A program made the translations under genes and the position numbers. Below, one piece after another: positions 1 through 12,129 of a stretch of 64,000 bases of DNA (position 1 is the first letter of the stretch; each line of letters begins with the position of its first letter). Location of the stretch: the NCBI GenBank assembly GCA_963082975.1, contig OY720347.1, positions 8,848,225 to 8,912,224 on the forward strand, in the 5' to 3' direction. Origin of the DNA: Labia minor. Lineage: Eukaryota > Arthropoda > Insecta > Dermaptera > Spongiphoridae. The notes under the pieces were generated by a model. That model was not told the origin of the DNA. It made no database searches and was given only the letters and a program-made list of their open reading frames with translations.

Positions 1-431
1 GCTAGAATCATGAAATTTGGTACATGGGCATTATTCAAAATTCATAGTTTTCTATCAACTTTTGAGAAATGTAGCTCAATCGGAAGAGGGTCATTACCTA
101 CAACGTTTTGATATTTTTCCTCTAAAGTGAAAAATGAAGATATATGTTTGATAATTTTTCATATGATTAAAGATTGTATAAAACTGCTACATATAGAATT
201 TCAGCTTGATTGAATCGCTGAAAGTACCGGGATTAATTTTTTAACAAAGCAAATCACGCTCCAGCACGTGACGTGGTGCCATCAACAAAGAGCCAAACAC
301 GCGCTCGTTTAATATATATTTATTAATTTTAATTTATAATTCATGAGTAATTAAATTTAATTTAAATATAGTATATGTTAATTAATCTAATTCAAACATG
401 CGAGATAGTCGAGTGGGGACACTCCAGCTTA
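1..431 (+). mobile_element. Family HA (Helentron-associated-like), 5'-truncated by window edge
   Basis: Covers the HA block starting GCTAGAATCATGAAATTTGG through the 3' end, with subterminal GCGAGATAGT, hairpin region and CCAGCTTA. The 5' subterminal repeat lies outside the window. HA is non-autonomous; no coding capacity is seen in any copy. Confidence 0.8.
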
Positions 432-454
432 TTTTTTCTTGTCTTTATTATTTA

Positions 455-870
455 TTAGTACCGGGACCCCGAGCCTCGGCTCGGTACTTAAGTTAAAAAA
501 AATGATTCATTATTATTGGGTTTGGCTGGTAATATTAATACCTGGGATACCGAGCTGTCGCTCGAAAAAATGTTTAGACATTATTATAGACATTTTCATT
601 CTGTAAATTAAATAATTTTATTTCATTTAAATAAATATCTATTTTTAAATAATTTTTCTCTACATTATTTATCTAATTCTGACAATATATTAAGATCACA
701 CCGGGACCCCGAGCCTCGGCTAGGTAATTAAGTTAAAAAAAAATAATTCATTATTATATTGGGTTTGGCTGGTAATATTAATACTTGGGACACCGAGCTG
801 ATATACAATTCTTTAATTATTTATTACAATTATTAAATGTTGCATCATTGCATGGAACTTGGGGTCCTCA
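455..870. repeat. Two partial RC-type repeats
   Basis: CCGGGACCCCGAGCCTCGG at about 463 and 702 starts two similar ~100-bp blocks that both contain GGGTTTGGCTGGTAATATTA. Each ends in a second (A)CCGAGCTG unit (about 550 and 790). Confidence 0.75.
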
Positions 871-1144
871 ATAATACATAAATATGTATTATTAGATATA
901 TGTTTCTAAGTGCATGAATATTTTTTTTTTATTGGAAGAATGATAAATATATATCGTAATTTATAATTATAAAATATTATTAAAATATATATTTTTAATT
1001 TTATTTCGAAATTAAATAAAAAATTTTAAAATATTTTAAATATAAAAAAAATATCTTTTAAAAAAAGGCGGGAGTCAAATTTCAATATGAGTGTCATTTG
1101 TCCATATATAAATTAAAAGATAAGATAAGTTAATTAAAATATAT

Positions 1145-1540
1145 ATATAAACAAAAGCAAAATTAAATAATAAAAATTTATAAAATTTTGAATTAATATT
1201 AAATTATTAGTTAATGACTAATAAGTAATTAATAAAATAAAAAAAATAAATTAAACCTCTCTGACCGACATCGAAAATCTTAAACAATTTTTAAAAAGTT
1301 TAATGTATGGATATATGTGTTCATGCAATGAAAACAAAATTAATTAATAAAAATTTATAAAAAATAAAAAAAAAATTTGAACTAATATTAAATTATTAGT
1401 TAATGACTAATAAGTAATTAATAAAATAAAAAAAATAAATTATACCTCTAAATATGCGCTGATCGTTATCGAAAAACTTAAACAATTTTTAAAAAGTTTA
1501 ATGTATTGATATATGTGTTCATGCAATGAAAACAGATATC
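1145..1540. repeat. Tandem duplication, two ~198-bp units
   Basis: Units of about 1145-1341 and 1342-1540 share TAATATTAAATTATTAGTTA, ATGACTAATAAGTAATTAAT and ATATATGTGTTCATGCAATG. The TAATGTAT blocks start at 1301 and 1499. Confidence 0.85.
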
Positions 1541-1819
1541 GGAATGGTCCGCCCGTTAAACACACATATATTATATACAATATATATTTGTGTTAAAATT
1601 TAAACAAATTCAATTTTAAGAATATATTAAAGAAAGAAATTGTTTTTAAAATATCCTAAATAATATGTAACAATTTTCAAGATAGAAATTTATTACAATA
1701 TTACAATTATTAAATGTTGCATCATTTTAATTAATAAAATAAAATAAAAGAAATTAAATTTAATCAAAGAACAATGAATAAATAAATATAAAATAATAGA
1801 TAAAAAAAAAAAAAAATTT

Positions 1820-1892
1820 TTTCCCGCCGGTTTCGATCCTGCTAAGTTGACTATTCAAAACAGTCGCTCTACCCATTAGACTAATAATAGTT
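1820..1892 (-). tRNA. tRNA-Gln(TTG)-like remnant or SINE head
   Basis: On the minus strand: TCTAATGGGTAGAGC (D-arm/A-box-like), a 5-bp anticodon stem GACTG/TAGTC with 7-base loop TTTTGAA giving anticodon TTG, and a T-arm-like GCAGG-ATCGAAA-CCGGC. The acceptor arms do not pair. A pseudogene or a tRNA-derived SINE head is more likely than a working tRNA. Confidence 0.4.
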
Positions 1893-2267
1893 AGATGATG
1901 AAACGACATTTTTTAATCTCTTAGCAGACGTAGATGTTTTTTTGTTTTTGTTTTTGTTTTTTTTGAGAGTGATTAATAAATATATATATATATTTTATTA
2001 AAAATAAATATTTTTAATTTTATTTTGAAATTAAATAATGAATTTTAAAATATTTTAAATATATAAAAAAATGTTAATACAATTCATTTAAAAAAAAGCG
2101 GGAATCAACCAACCGTATTTTTTTGTTAATAATTAATTAATTAAGATTAATAAATATATATATATATATATATATATATTATTAAAAATAAATATTTTTA
2201 ATTTTATTTCGAAATTTATTTTATTTTAAAATATTTTAAATATAAAAAAAATATTGAAGTAAAATTG

Positions 2268-2505
2268 ATGACGTCACACCCATATATAATTTTTAATTAA
2301 GAAATTAATAATGAAGCTGTAAGTTTCAAGAGATGTGATCAATAAAACTCAATTTTTCTTTATAAATACTATATCTAGTGTGAATTTGAAAAAAATCGTT
2401 AGAGCGGTTTTTGAGAACCAATGGTTATAGATAAATAGATATATAGATATATAGATATATAGATATATAGATATATACAATTTTAGCTAGCATAATAAGA
2501 TAAGA
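2268..2505 (+). repeat. RC family 3' part with GATATATA microsatellite
   Basis: TGACGTCA at 2269, TTTTTCTTTATAAATACTAT and GAGCGGTTTTTGAGAACCAA lead to a (GATATATA)n tract at 2430-2476 and the family end AGCTAGCATAATAAGATAAG. RC is an unclassified non-coding family. Confidence 0.75.
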
Positions 2506-2929
2506 TTTAAGGATTAAATTTAACGCTATATGAAAATTTTAAATGATTTATTTGTTAAAACATTATGTGAAAATATTTTTCTATTATTTAAAAAAAGAAC
2601 AATTATTCCTTTAGGGAATCTTCAAACGTATAAGTATATTATAATATATAATACATTGAAATGCTGAATTTAAATTTTTAGTTTAGTTGGAAAACAACTT
2701 TCATTTCTTTTTAAACCTACATATAAAGAAATGAAACCTAAGAATTAAATAAATAATAATTGGATATTTTTGAATTTTTTTGTATTCTATCAAAATATAC
2801 TTATATATATATATATTTTTTTTTTGAAATTACCCATATTATATAGATTCAATGTTAAATTTATATAAAATCGTTTTTATTTCTAATTTATTTCATTAAA
2901 ATATGACTATTGACAATGAATCATATAAA
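2506..2929. other. AT-rich stretch, nothing recognised
   Basis: No ORF, repeat shared with the rest of the window, or RNA gene found. Confidence 0.6.
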
Positions 2930-3232
2930 AAACCTCTGACTTTTGTAGGTTCTATGCAAGGATAACTCCTATCACGTCAATGAGGTGTCCTATGATCAGT
3001 AGAACAGGAGCTGTTCTACTGATCATAGGACACCTCAAAGTAAAGGTTGATAGGAGCTATCAACCTTTACCTTGATTTTCTTGATAGGAGGCGCTACTTT
3101 TTATCAAGTAGCTTCGATCCCAGAGGCTGGGTTGACTTCGTCTCCAGCTCGAGAAATTCCCTCGCCAAGCCCGGGATTTGAACCCGGGACCACGAGAATG
3201 TGAGGCAGCTTCGCTAACCTCGCACCCTGTGG
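2930..3232 (-). mobile_element. tRNA-derived SINE with internal double hairpin
   Basis: On the minus strand the tRNA-like head carries a B-box (GGTTCAAATCC, plus-strand 3174-3184) and the body matches the copies at 35613, 46969 and 48919. Unique to this copy are two perfect hairpins, 2982-3036 (26-bp arms) and 3040-3070 (14-bp arms), both with loop GAG. Confidence 0.85.
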
Positions 3233-3359
3233 AACCTTTAATTAATCATATATAAAAATGAATAAAAATCAAATATATTTTAATATATATATATATATAT
3301 AAATGAGATGTGTATACGTGTGTGTATTATAAAATAAATAAAATAACAAGACCAATATG

Positions 3360-3540
3360 AATTAAATTCCATTTTCTTCAATTTAATTGATGGCTTTTCG
3401 ATTTCATTTCCTGACTGATTGAAATCCCCAGCAAGTAATCAATCCATCACGCGGCTGGCGAAGAACAACGCAATTACTGGTTATGTTACATACGCCGTCG
3501 ATATACAAAGATATCCCTTCTTTAATTGGTAGCGGTCTTC
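3360..3540. other. GC-richer island, function unknown
   Basis: Non-repetitive in this window, with stretches such as CCATCACGCGGCTGGCGAAG and ACATACGCCGTCGATATAC and no long ORF. Possible regulatory element or UTR. 3246-3360 and 3540-3923 are AT-rich and featureless apart from (AAC)n near 3630-3675. Confidence 0.3.
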
Positions 3541-3923
3541 TCTTTTGTTATTCTTTTTTTTCCCTTTTGTGTCATTCTATCATCCAAGCAATAATAATAA
3601 TTTACAATTGACTTGTGTATCTAACATTCCAACAACATAAACAACAAACAAACAAACAACAACAACAACAACAAACAAAAACATAGAAAATTTTTGTTCA
3701 ATAACACTCACTATTCTTTATCCCTTTATCGTTGGTATTTGATCCATTAAATTCAAATTTATTATATTATCTAGTTTACTTGTCCAAAAGAGAAATTATT
3801 AATTCGAATTGTGATGTATATTTATAAAGAAATTTTGACTCTTCTATTTATTTATTTAAGAGAAAAATGAAAAAGAAAAAAAAAATATTTGACTTGACAC
3901 TTTGAATAGCATTTGTGGTAGAT

Positions 3924-4000
3924 CAGGGATGGCGAACCTATGACACGCCATAAGTGGCACGTTTAAAAATTTTGATGGCACGCACAAAGACGAAATTATT
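3924..4000 (+). mobile_element. hAT-type terminal fragment
   Basis: CAGGGATGGCGAACCTATG followed by GGCACGTTTAAAAATTTTGA resembles hAT ends of the type CAGGGNTGGCGAACC. No matching right end is seen downstream. Confidence 0.5.
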
Positions 4001-5436
4001 TTTTTTAATAATTACAACTTTTTTTAATATAAATGAATTAAAACTGAACAATCTACATTAAAATTATAATTTATGAAATTTGTAGAATTTTATTTATTAA
4101 ACCGGAAAATTGTATATTTTATTACTGAAAGATCAATTGAATTCCCTCGCACTATAAAAACATTCATGATAAATTCAGTGGATACCGTTTGGACTTCTGT
4201 TAATGTCATTGCGTGTTGTTAAAAATTTCATTGTTCAGGATTTAAATTTTTTAGCAACTCTACACTTTTCATGCTCTGGAGAATCCAAATTTGACTTTTC
4301 ATGTCTGTCATTCTATCTGTCTCTTGGTCCAGGAAATTGTAAAATTATAAACTCAAAATTGGTTGGGCCGAATATAATAAAATATTACCAGAATATTTAA
4401 TCTATCTATCTCTGTGGCTCTTCGGAACTCGAAAGTTCTTGGACGCAGCAACCACACTTCTCTAAGTAACCCTATTCTGAGACACAACCCTCCATTCAAT
4501 CCATACCCTCTCCCATCTCTCTCAAGTCCCTTCCTATATTATTTTCTGTTATTATTAAATATAATATAAAATTTACAATAATCTACCTGATATCTTAGTT
4601 AATAGATTTTATAATTCAAATATGATGCAAATTTTAAATTTCCATCAACATTAAAATATTATATAAAATATATGTAGGTATAAGTATTATACTATATGTT
4701 AATAATAATAATAATAATAATTTATAAATAAATATATTTAATTCGTACTATACCCACTTGTTTCTCTAAATAATTTTATAAATATATTATAAATTATTTT
4801 GATACATTAAATTTATGAATTATACTCATTGAAAGGTGTATTAATTTTACAATTAATTAATTAATTTAATTTAATTAAAATTGTTTTTTTTCTTTTTCAT
4901 CTAATAGGTGTTTATTGAAAAGATATACCTACTTATAATGTATCAAAAATAATTTGAAAAATAGATAACTAAATAAATATAATTATAATTTTATCAGTTT
5001 ATTTTTTTTCAATCAAATTTTGAACAACTTAAATGTTTTTTAATCAAGTAAAAATGCAGGTGTAGGATGTAAACTGATCTAAAAGAACAGTTGTTTGACC
5101 TACAGTTTCCATTCATATATATATGTATATGTATATTATATATATATATATATTTATTATTTTATCTAAAGAATCTCTAAAAATTGGTAGAAGATGAAGA
5201 ACCTAAGGCTAATTTAGAAAATAAATAAATAAAATTCACTTTGGAATTCATTTTCAATATGAAATCAAATAAAAATTTTTATAAATAATTGCGTGACTGT
5301 TTTCGTTTTTTATTAATTTCGTTACAAACCCCTGGCAATGGGTCATTTCGATTGCAATCGAAATAACAACTTGTTCACATTCAAAAGAATATACCAGTAT
5401 TAATAGTAGTAATAATAATAATACTAGTAATAGTGA
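4001..5436. other. AT-rich stretch with few landmarks
   Basis: The 65-codon ORF at 4203 has no family features. A pyrimidine-rich, GC-richer patch at about 4385-4530 could be UTR. Microsatellite (TA)n near 5120-5152. Otherwise nothing recognised. Confidence 0.5.
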
Positions 5437-5629
5437 GATAGGAAAAGCAACGGTGCTAATGCTAAAATAAATGTTTCAAAGTGGAGGGAGGAAAACAGTT
5501 TGTTGGATGATATTCGGGCGGCCTTGCCTTCCGGGAAGACGAAGGTCATTCAACGATACAAGAAAAAGAAAATGGTGAAGGAGAAGAGAGGACGAAGAAG
5601 AAGAAGAAGGAGATTGAGAAAGAAGATAG
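5437..5629 (+). CDS. Candidate coding exon of an unknown host gene
   Basis: Open frame after the stop at 5434: includes NVSKWREENSLLDDIRAALP and SGKTKVIQRYKKKK, then a Lys/Arg-rich tail. It ends at a consensus 5' splice site (GTAAGT at 5630). Base composition is richer in G+C than the surroundings. There is no in-frame ATG before the conserved-looking part, so it would be an internal exon. The upstream acceptor (GATAGGAAAAG) is weak. No family recognised. Confidence 0.33.
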
Positions 5630-5756
5630 TAAGTAAAACGATGAAGAGGTTTGTGATAAATAGAAACAAATTGAATTTTAATTTTTTTATATTTTTTAAT
5701 TATTTAAAAAAAAATCAATATAAAATAATAATAATAAAAATAATTTATTTAATAAT

Positions 5757-5995
5757 TTTCTGGAACACCGTGCTATCGCTCGACCCTTTAACAAATTTTA
5801 ATAATTTATTATTAGAAACTAAAAATTTTATAATTTTTTAATTAAATTATTTATTACAATTGTTAAATGGTTTTTCTAAAAATGACCTATCAAAAATTTG
5901 TTTCCTAAAATGGTACAAATTAATTCAAATAACTTGATTTTCATTTCAAAATGAAAAATATATTCAAATTTACTTGATAAAATATTTGATCCTAT
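5757..5995 (+). repeat. RC-related repeat (CTGGAACACCG type)
   Basis: CTGGAACACCGTGCTATCGC through CATTTCAAAATGAAAAATAT and TTCAAATTTACTTGATAAAA; inverted partner at 14255-14440. Confidence 0.75.
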
Positions 5996-6007
5996 ATTAT
6001 ATATATA

Positions 6008-6315
6008 ACGCATCGTTCAATAAGTTTCGAGACTAACAACGAAAAAAACATTTTTTTTTTCAAAAATCATTTTTATTCATCAATATAATCTCCTTTTAGA
6101 GTGATACAATCTTTCCAACACACTCCCTTTTTTCCATTTTTAAACAAATTACAAAGTAACTTTACTCTAACCTCGATAACTCTGCTATTTGTGATCGTAA
6201 CGACGTGAAATTTTTACACGTTTCATGTAGAGGTTCGCACTCTATGGAAACGTGGCCACTTTGGTACTACTAACACCATCTATAGGTTAATTTCGGCACT
6301 TATTGAACGATGTGT
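6008..6315. mobile_element. mariner deletion derivative (MITE)
   Basis: Terminal inverted repeats ACGCATCGTTCAATAAGT and ACTTATTGAACGATGTGT, flanked by TA on each side (6006-6007, 6316-6317). CATCGTTCAATAAG resembles known mariner termini. At 308 bp it is far shorter than a full mariner (about 1.3 kb) and encodes nothing. Confidence 0.85.
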
Positions 6316-6317
6316 TA

Positions 6318-7036
6318 TATGCCGATGTTATATGTTGTTATCAGTTGTTATAATTAGATGACTTCAGTTTTATATTTTTCAAAGTAGTTTGTCCAAGGAT
6401 TACTACTGATAATAATATAAATTCTGAAATTATACTGACACCTGAACTTGTCTATATATTTTTTTGAAGAAATGAGGTTATATATTATATTATTAATATA
6501 AGATGGTCCTCCCTTAGGAAAAACTGATACTCACCTCCATCCAACTCATAATCTTTCCCAACTCCCATCCAGTTCTCCTTTATATGTATTGTCTGTCTAT
6601 TAATGAATCGCTCGCTCTTCTTTTTTTACCTGTCTTTCCTTAATACTCTTTCAATCTATGTGTTCTATCCACCCATCCATAAATATGAAGAAAACTTTAG
6701 TATTTTCAAATGCCTTGTGAATCTTTTATAATCCTTTAAATTTTAGATGATTTAAACTACCTAATATAATCAACAAAATAATTAATTATTTTATAAATTT
6801 TAATTCTCATACCCTTTTATAATAATTCTGATGAAATAATAAATTGCGCGATTTGAAATTTAAATTTAATTACTTCTCTTATTTTAAGTTTATTAATAAT
6901 ATTCCAATACTATATTAAAAATTAAATTTGTAATAGTGAAGACTTGTTTTAATTCATTTCCAAATTAAAATGTTGAATATCACATTTAACCCTTTATTTA
7001 CTACCCACAAAAAAATCCAAATTTTACATACATTTT
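6318..7036. other. AT-rich stretch, nothing recognised
   Basis: Pyrimidine-rich patch at about 6500-6680; no gene. Confidence 0.5.
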
Positions 7037-7560
7037 TACTATCTCGCCAGAGGTAGTATTGCGATCACGAAAATTTTCGATGTCGAGATTTTGATGTTTT
7101 TATACGTTTTGAAGGTTCCTGAATCATTTTCACTAAGGTTGAGAAAAATGTCTGTATGTGTGTGTGTATGTATACAAGATTACGCAAAAACGGTTTGAGC
7201 TAGAATCATGAAATTTGGTACATGGGCATTATTCAAAATTCATAGTTTTCTATCAACTTTTGAGAAATGTAGCTCAACCGGAAGAGGGTCATTACCTACA
7301 ACGTTTTGATTTTCTTACCTCTAAAGTGTCCGTAAAAATAAAGATAGATGTTTGAAGTTTTTCACATGATTAAAAATTGTATAAAACTGCTATATATAGA
7401 ATTTCAGCTTGATTGAACAAAGAGCAAACATGCGCTGATTTAATAAATATTATTTATTAATTTATAATTTATAATTAATTAAATTTAATTTAAATATACT
7501 ATATATGTTAATTAATTCAATTCAAATTTGCGAGATAGTCGAGTGGAGACACTTCAGCTT
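7037..7560 (+). mobile_element. Family HA, nearly complete, internal deletion
   Basis: Starts in a T-run with TTACTATCTCGCC; the 5' hairpin is ACTATCTC-gcca-GAGxTAGT in this copy (one change). It has a GT/TATG microsatellite near 7150 and ends at the 3' subterminal GCGAGATAGT plus CAGCTT. The part with the ctgaaagtaccgg block is deleted, so TTGATTGAACAAAGAGC is joined directly. The left ACTATCTCGC and right GCGAGATAGT are a 10-bp subterminal inverted pair. Confidence 0.85.
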
Positions 7561-8618
7561 TTTTTTGGAGGGAGGAAGGATTCGTATTATAATTAAAATT
7601 CAAAAAAGATATCCCGATCTATTCAATTCAGTTGAGTTGAATTTTGCTAAATTCTAAAATAATTGATATTACAGAAATAAATTGTAAGAAGATTTAATTT
7701 ATCAAATTCTAATGATGATCGATTTAAATAAAATTCGAATTAAATTTCTGAAATATTAGAAGACACTTATAAATAAATTTATTGTCTTCTATGCCAGTAG
7801 TGTCCAATGTAGTTACTCAAGGCAATTAAATTTTAAGATTTATTTGAATATTTTCGTTGCAGTGTAAAAATCAAAAAATTACAAAACTCAAAATAAGAAA
7901 ATAAAAGAAAACATTTTTAAGATTAATCATTTTTAAAGTCGTTATAATGGTTCTATTTAAAAATCAAATAAAAAATAAATTTTTAAATTTATTTTATTCT
8001 AATGAATTAAAAGATTTTATTTATTTATTTTTTAATAAAAAAAAATAATTTTTACATTACTTTATGAAAATGAACCAAATTTCCAAGAAGATGATGATTG
8101 CTTTAGGCACTTTTAAAACAGATAAAAAAAATGAAATAAAAAATATTAAAATGATATCAAAGTAATAATTTGATGTAAAGTTCATAGAAATATATTTATA
8201 ACAAGTAATCTAAATAAAAGTTGGGAAAATTTTTAAATCACTCTGAGAATTATATATATATATATTAAATAATTAAAATATTTTTAGGGCACCTCGATTA
8301 CAAAATCTATTCGATTCTGATTGGGTATCCAAGATGATAAAAAAAAAAAGTATTATGGGATCTTGATCCTGATCTAGTTCAAAAGTATATTATTATTATC
8401 TACATGGAGATATTTGAATTCTTAGAACAAGCAAATTGGAACATTTTGATTGCTTTTAAGAATCATCAACATGAGAAATTTGAGAAAATATCGATTGCAT
8501 TTTGAGTGAATTTTTATTATCAATTTATTTATTTTTTTTTATAGGTGCTCTCAAATAATAAATATATAAATAGTTACTGCAAATTTGTAGTAATAATATT
8601 TTTTTAAAAAAACATTCA
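7561..8618. other. AT-rich stretch, nothing recognised
   Basis: No ORF or shared repeat found between the HA and FB elements. 9114-9554 and 10131-10846 are likewise empty. Confidence 0.5.
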
Positions 8619-9113
8619 GGTAATTATTGAAATGTAATGGATTTGGATAAAACTTTACCAGTGGATTTCTTTTTTAATTCCAAAGAAACTTTCCTAACGC
8701 AATATTTCTCGGTCTCTTTTAGTTTACGAGATAAAAATTAATAACATTTGCATATAAATCCTTAGATATTCTATTTAGCTACCATGTTTTCTTGATTTGT
8801 CCAGCAGAGGGCTCCAGTAATTTTTTTTTTGTTCTGTTTGGATATAGAAAAATTATAAAATTAATTAATTAAATAATTTCCCTAAATCCAAACCGAACCG
8901 AAAATTAATGAATTAGTGAATTTATCAATAAAACATTACTTTTCGATTTTCATAACCAGCTAATCTGTCGAACTTATAAAATCTTTATTTATCTCGTAAA
9001 CTAGAAGCGACCCGCAAAAAATTGCATAAGAAAAATTTATTTTAATTTAAAAAAGGAACCCACTGGTAAAATGTTATCCAAATCCATGACATAAAGACTA
9101 ATTTGAATAATCA
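8619..9113. mobile_element. FB family: near full-length hairpin MITE
   Basis: Left GGTAATTATTGAAATGTAAT and GGATTTGGATAAAACTTTAC are mirrored at the right by GTTATCCAAATCCATGAC. The internal TTTACGAGATAAA / TTTATCTCGTAAAC pair and the AATTAATTAATT centre extend the symmetry across almost the whole element. Confidence 0.8.
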
Positions 9114-9554
9114 CTAAATATTCTTTTAAATATGTAATTATTTATTTATCTAGGTTTTACAAAAATTTATATTTATACAATATACGAATATTGTATGTAC
9201 AAAAATGGGGAAATCCAAAAATAAATTGTAAAAATTAGAGAAAAGGGGGTAGTATGATAACATATATTTAATAGTAATAGAGATGTCACATTCAACTTCA
9301 ATTAGAGAGTAATGAACATAATAAGATATACTTACTCTTATGCGGCGTTTCTCATCCTTTCAATATTCGCGGCCAAGTTTTGTTATCATAATTTTCATCG
9401 CGCTTCCCTTTTATAATATTATTTATTGTATATAAGAATGTACAATTGAGAGTATATTGTGTATTTTGTATTCTCTTTTTAAAATTATTTTGTAATTAAA
9501 TGTCAAAACAAAATTTGTAGGTATGTGTAAAGACATTCCATTCAGTTAATTTTT

Positions 9555-10130
9555 TACTATCACGCCAGAGATAGTATTGCGATCATGAAAATTTTCAATG
9601 TCGAGATTTTGATGTTTTTATACGTTTTGAAGGTGCCTTTGTCATTTTCACTAAGTTTGAAAAAAATATATGTGTGGGTGTGAATGTAGAAAAGTGTACG
9701 CAAAAACGGTTTGAACTAAAATAATGATATTTGGTACACTGGCATTATTCAAAATTCGTAGTTTTCTATCAACTTTTGAGAAATGTTGAAAAAGGGCCCA
9801 TTACCTACCACATTTTCATTTTTTCCCTCTAAATTGACAGTAAAAATAAAGATATATGATAGTTGATAGTTTTTCTCATGTATAAAAATCGTATAAAACT
9901 GGTATATATAGAATTTGAGCTTGATAGAATCGCTGAAAGTATTGGAATTAATTTTTTTTTACGCTGCAAATCACGCACATGATGCCATCAACAAAGAGCC
10001 AAACACGCACTCGTTTAATAAATATTATTTATTAATTTTAATTTATATTTAATTAAATTTAATTTAAATATAATATATATGTTAATTAATCCAATTCAAA
10101 TTTGTGAGATAGTCGAGTGTACACACTTTT
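9555..10130 (+). mobile_element. Family HA, diverged complete copy
   Basis: Same order of blocks as other HA copies, beginning TTTTTACTATCACGCC and ending GAGATAGTCGAGTG. The terminal hairpin and CTTA end are degraded (acacactttt). More diverged than the 7037 copy, so probably older. Confidence 0.8.
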
Positions 10131-10846
10131 TATTGAAATATTTTCTCTTGGATAATCTTCCGCTCTCACAGTTTGTAAATCACAAAAAAATCCCAATTAT
10201 TTTTTATTTATAAATTAAATGTACTTCGAGATAATCATGTAATGGATATTATGTATTTAGAATGTTTTATGGTTGTTAGTAGAAAATTATTTAATTGAAA
10301 TATGAATGAATATGATATTGAAATTTAACATTTCAATTCATTCTTTTTTGCTCAAAGCAAAAGTGAGAATCAACAGTCGAAAATCAAATTAAGATATCAA
10401 ATTATAATATAAAATTAAAAAAGTTTTACTAGTAAAAGTAAATACTATTAAAATAATAAAAAAATATATACTATAAATATAAAATATACAAATAATTCAG
10501 AGTTTAGAAAATTATAAATAAAAAAACTATATATTAATATAAATACTACATATCACAATCACCATATCTAAATTGTATCATGAATAAAATAATATTATAG
10601 TCTCGAGAGATCGATTGATTAAAATAATCAATATAATTGTATTAGAGAAAATATAAATAGACCACTAAAATTATAACAAAAATTAGAAAAATCATACAAA
10701 AATTGTAAATAAATTAAATTATTATAGAGGTTTTTTTATATTAAAATGAATTTCCATCAAAAATCAAATATTATACTTTCATATTGCAGTGAAGCTATGA
10801 ATATCAGACTTTATAACCTTCTCGTAGAATATTTATTAATCTAGAG

Positions 10847-11053
10847 CAGTGATATACTTAACCACTGTGCCGCGGATTATGAGGCTCTTAAACATTTCCG
10901 ACTTTTTTTTCTAAATTTTTTCAATTTGGTTCTAAAAAAAAACACTTGGGACCACTTTTTTTTCAATATGGTAAACTTTTACACTAATCTTTTTCTTTGT
11001 GTGCCGCCAAATTTTTAAAACGTTAAAAGTGTGCCCCGGTAAAAAAATCACTT
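10847..11053. mobile_element. hAT-type MITE (gtgccgcg family)
   Basis: Contains the GTGCCGCG...TTTGTGTGCCGCCAAATTT arrangement shared with 19996 and 62820. Flanks ATCTAGAG / ATCTAAAG are 7 of 8 identical. Terminal repeats are degraded (CAGTGAT / ATCACTT). Directly followed by another MITE. Confidence 0.75.
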
Positions 11054-11068
11054 ATCTAAAGTCTAGAG

Positions 11069-11232
11069 CAGTGTTTCCCAACCTTCTACAAATCTTATGC
11101 CTCCCTATGTAACATATAAATCATTTTTAATATTAAAAAGGATTAAACTCATGTCGAGGCCAATTTTGAATTGCCCTTACAATCAAATTGCCCCCCCCCT
11201 GTAGGGCGTGGGCCCCACGTTGAGAAACACTG
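11069..11232. mobile_element. hAT-type MITE
   Basis: TIRs CAGTGTTTCCCAAC and GTTGAGAAACACTG; flanks GTCTAGAG and GTTTAGAG (7 of 8). C-run at about 11190-11199. Confidence 0.85.
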
Positions 11233-11534
11233 GTTTAGAGTCTAGACTTCTAGTGGATGATAGATAGATATGTACCATATAAACGGAAGCGAGGACAACA
11301 ACTTACGTATTTTTAACAACAACATATTTGAATTGTAAGAAATTAATCGATGTATATATTTTATTAAAATTTTTCATATACTCGTATTAATGTATTACTT
11401 ATAAATATTTTAATTTAAAAATGTTTGATAAAAAACGAATTATTTTTACATTTCAATTAATTGGAAATTTTTTATTCAATTCTAAATAAATTTTTCTTTT
11501 AGAAAGAAAATTTTTCATTAAAGAAAAAAATATT

Positions 11535-11570
<36 letters not shown>

Positions 11571-11623
11571 GAAAAGTTAAAATCTTTATTTTTAATACCA
11601 TTGGTTCAGTGTACGATTTATAT

Positions 11624-11796
11624 TAGTGATTCTCAGATAGTAATCTTTTTTTTTTTGGGGGGGGGGAGGAAATCATTTTCAACTCTAAAAAAAAGGTAAG
11701 ATGATTTTGAATTTTTATCTGTTAAAATTTATAGGGGCCAATTATGAGCCGGCCTTATGAAGTGGGCGTTTGGTTCAAAAAGATTGAGAACCACTA
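11624..11796. mobile_element. hAT-type MITE (TAGTGATTC family)
   Basis: Ends TAGTGATTCTCA and TGAGAACCACTA; interior AAATCATTTTCAACTCT and GCCGGCCTTATGAAGTGGGC shared with 24780. A G-run is at about 11658-11667. No clear 8-bp duplication. Confidence 0.75.
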
Positions 11797-12129
11797 ATGT
11801 AGGTATATCCATCGTTAGTACAATATAATAAACTATAATAATTAAGACAAGTGATTTGAAAAGTAATTTACAAGGTCATTAAATATAATTGTTTACAATG
11901 ACATGACAATTTATTCAAAATATAGAGAAAGAGAGAGAATAATAATAAAAACAATCTTAACTATTTCTTTAAAAGAAATGTTCAACATTCAATGAGAATG
12001 AAATGAAAAAAAAATATACATTTATATGTAATGGTTATTTAATTATCACATTAAAAGTATTAAAATGCAATATACATTTGTAGAAAGAATTTTATTTTGC
12101 ATAGTAGAATATAGATATATTCTTAGGTA

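Larger units (their letters stand above)
955..2270. repeat. Three dispersed AT-rich ~130-bp repeats
   Basis: Blocks at about 955-1080, 1975-2110 and 2148-2265 share TATTTTTAATTTTATTTCGA and TTTTAAAATATTTTAAATAT. The first two continue into GCGGGA(G/A)TCAA. The third carries a (TA)n tract at about 2155-2178. Similar to the AT-rich core of RC elements. Confidence 0.65.
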
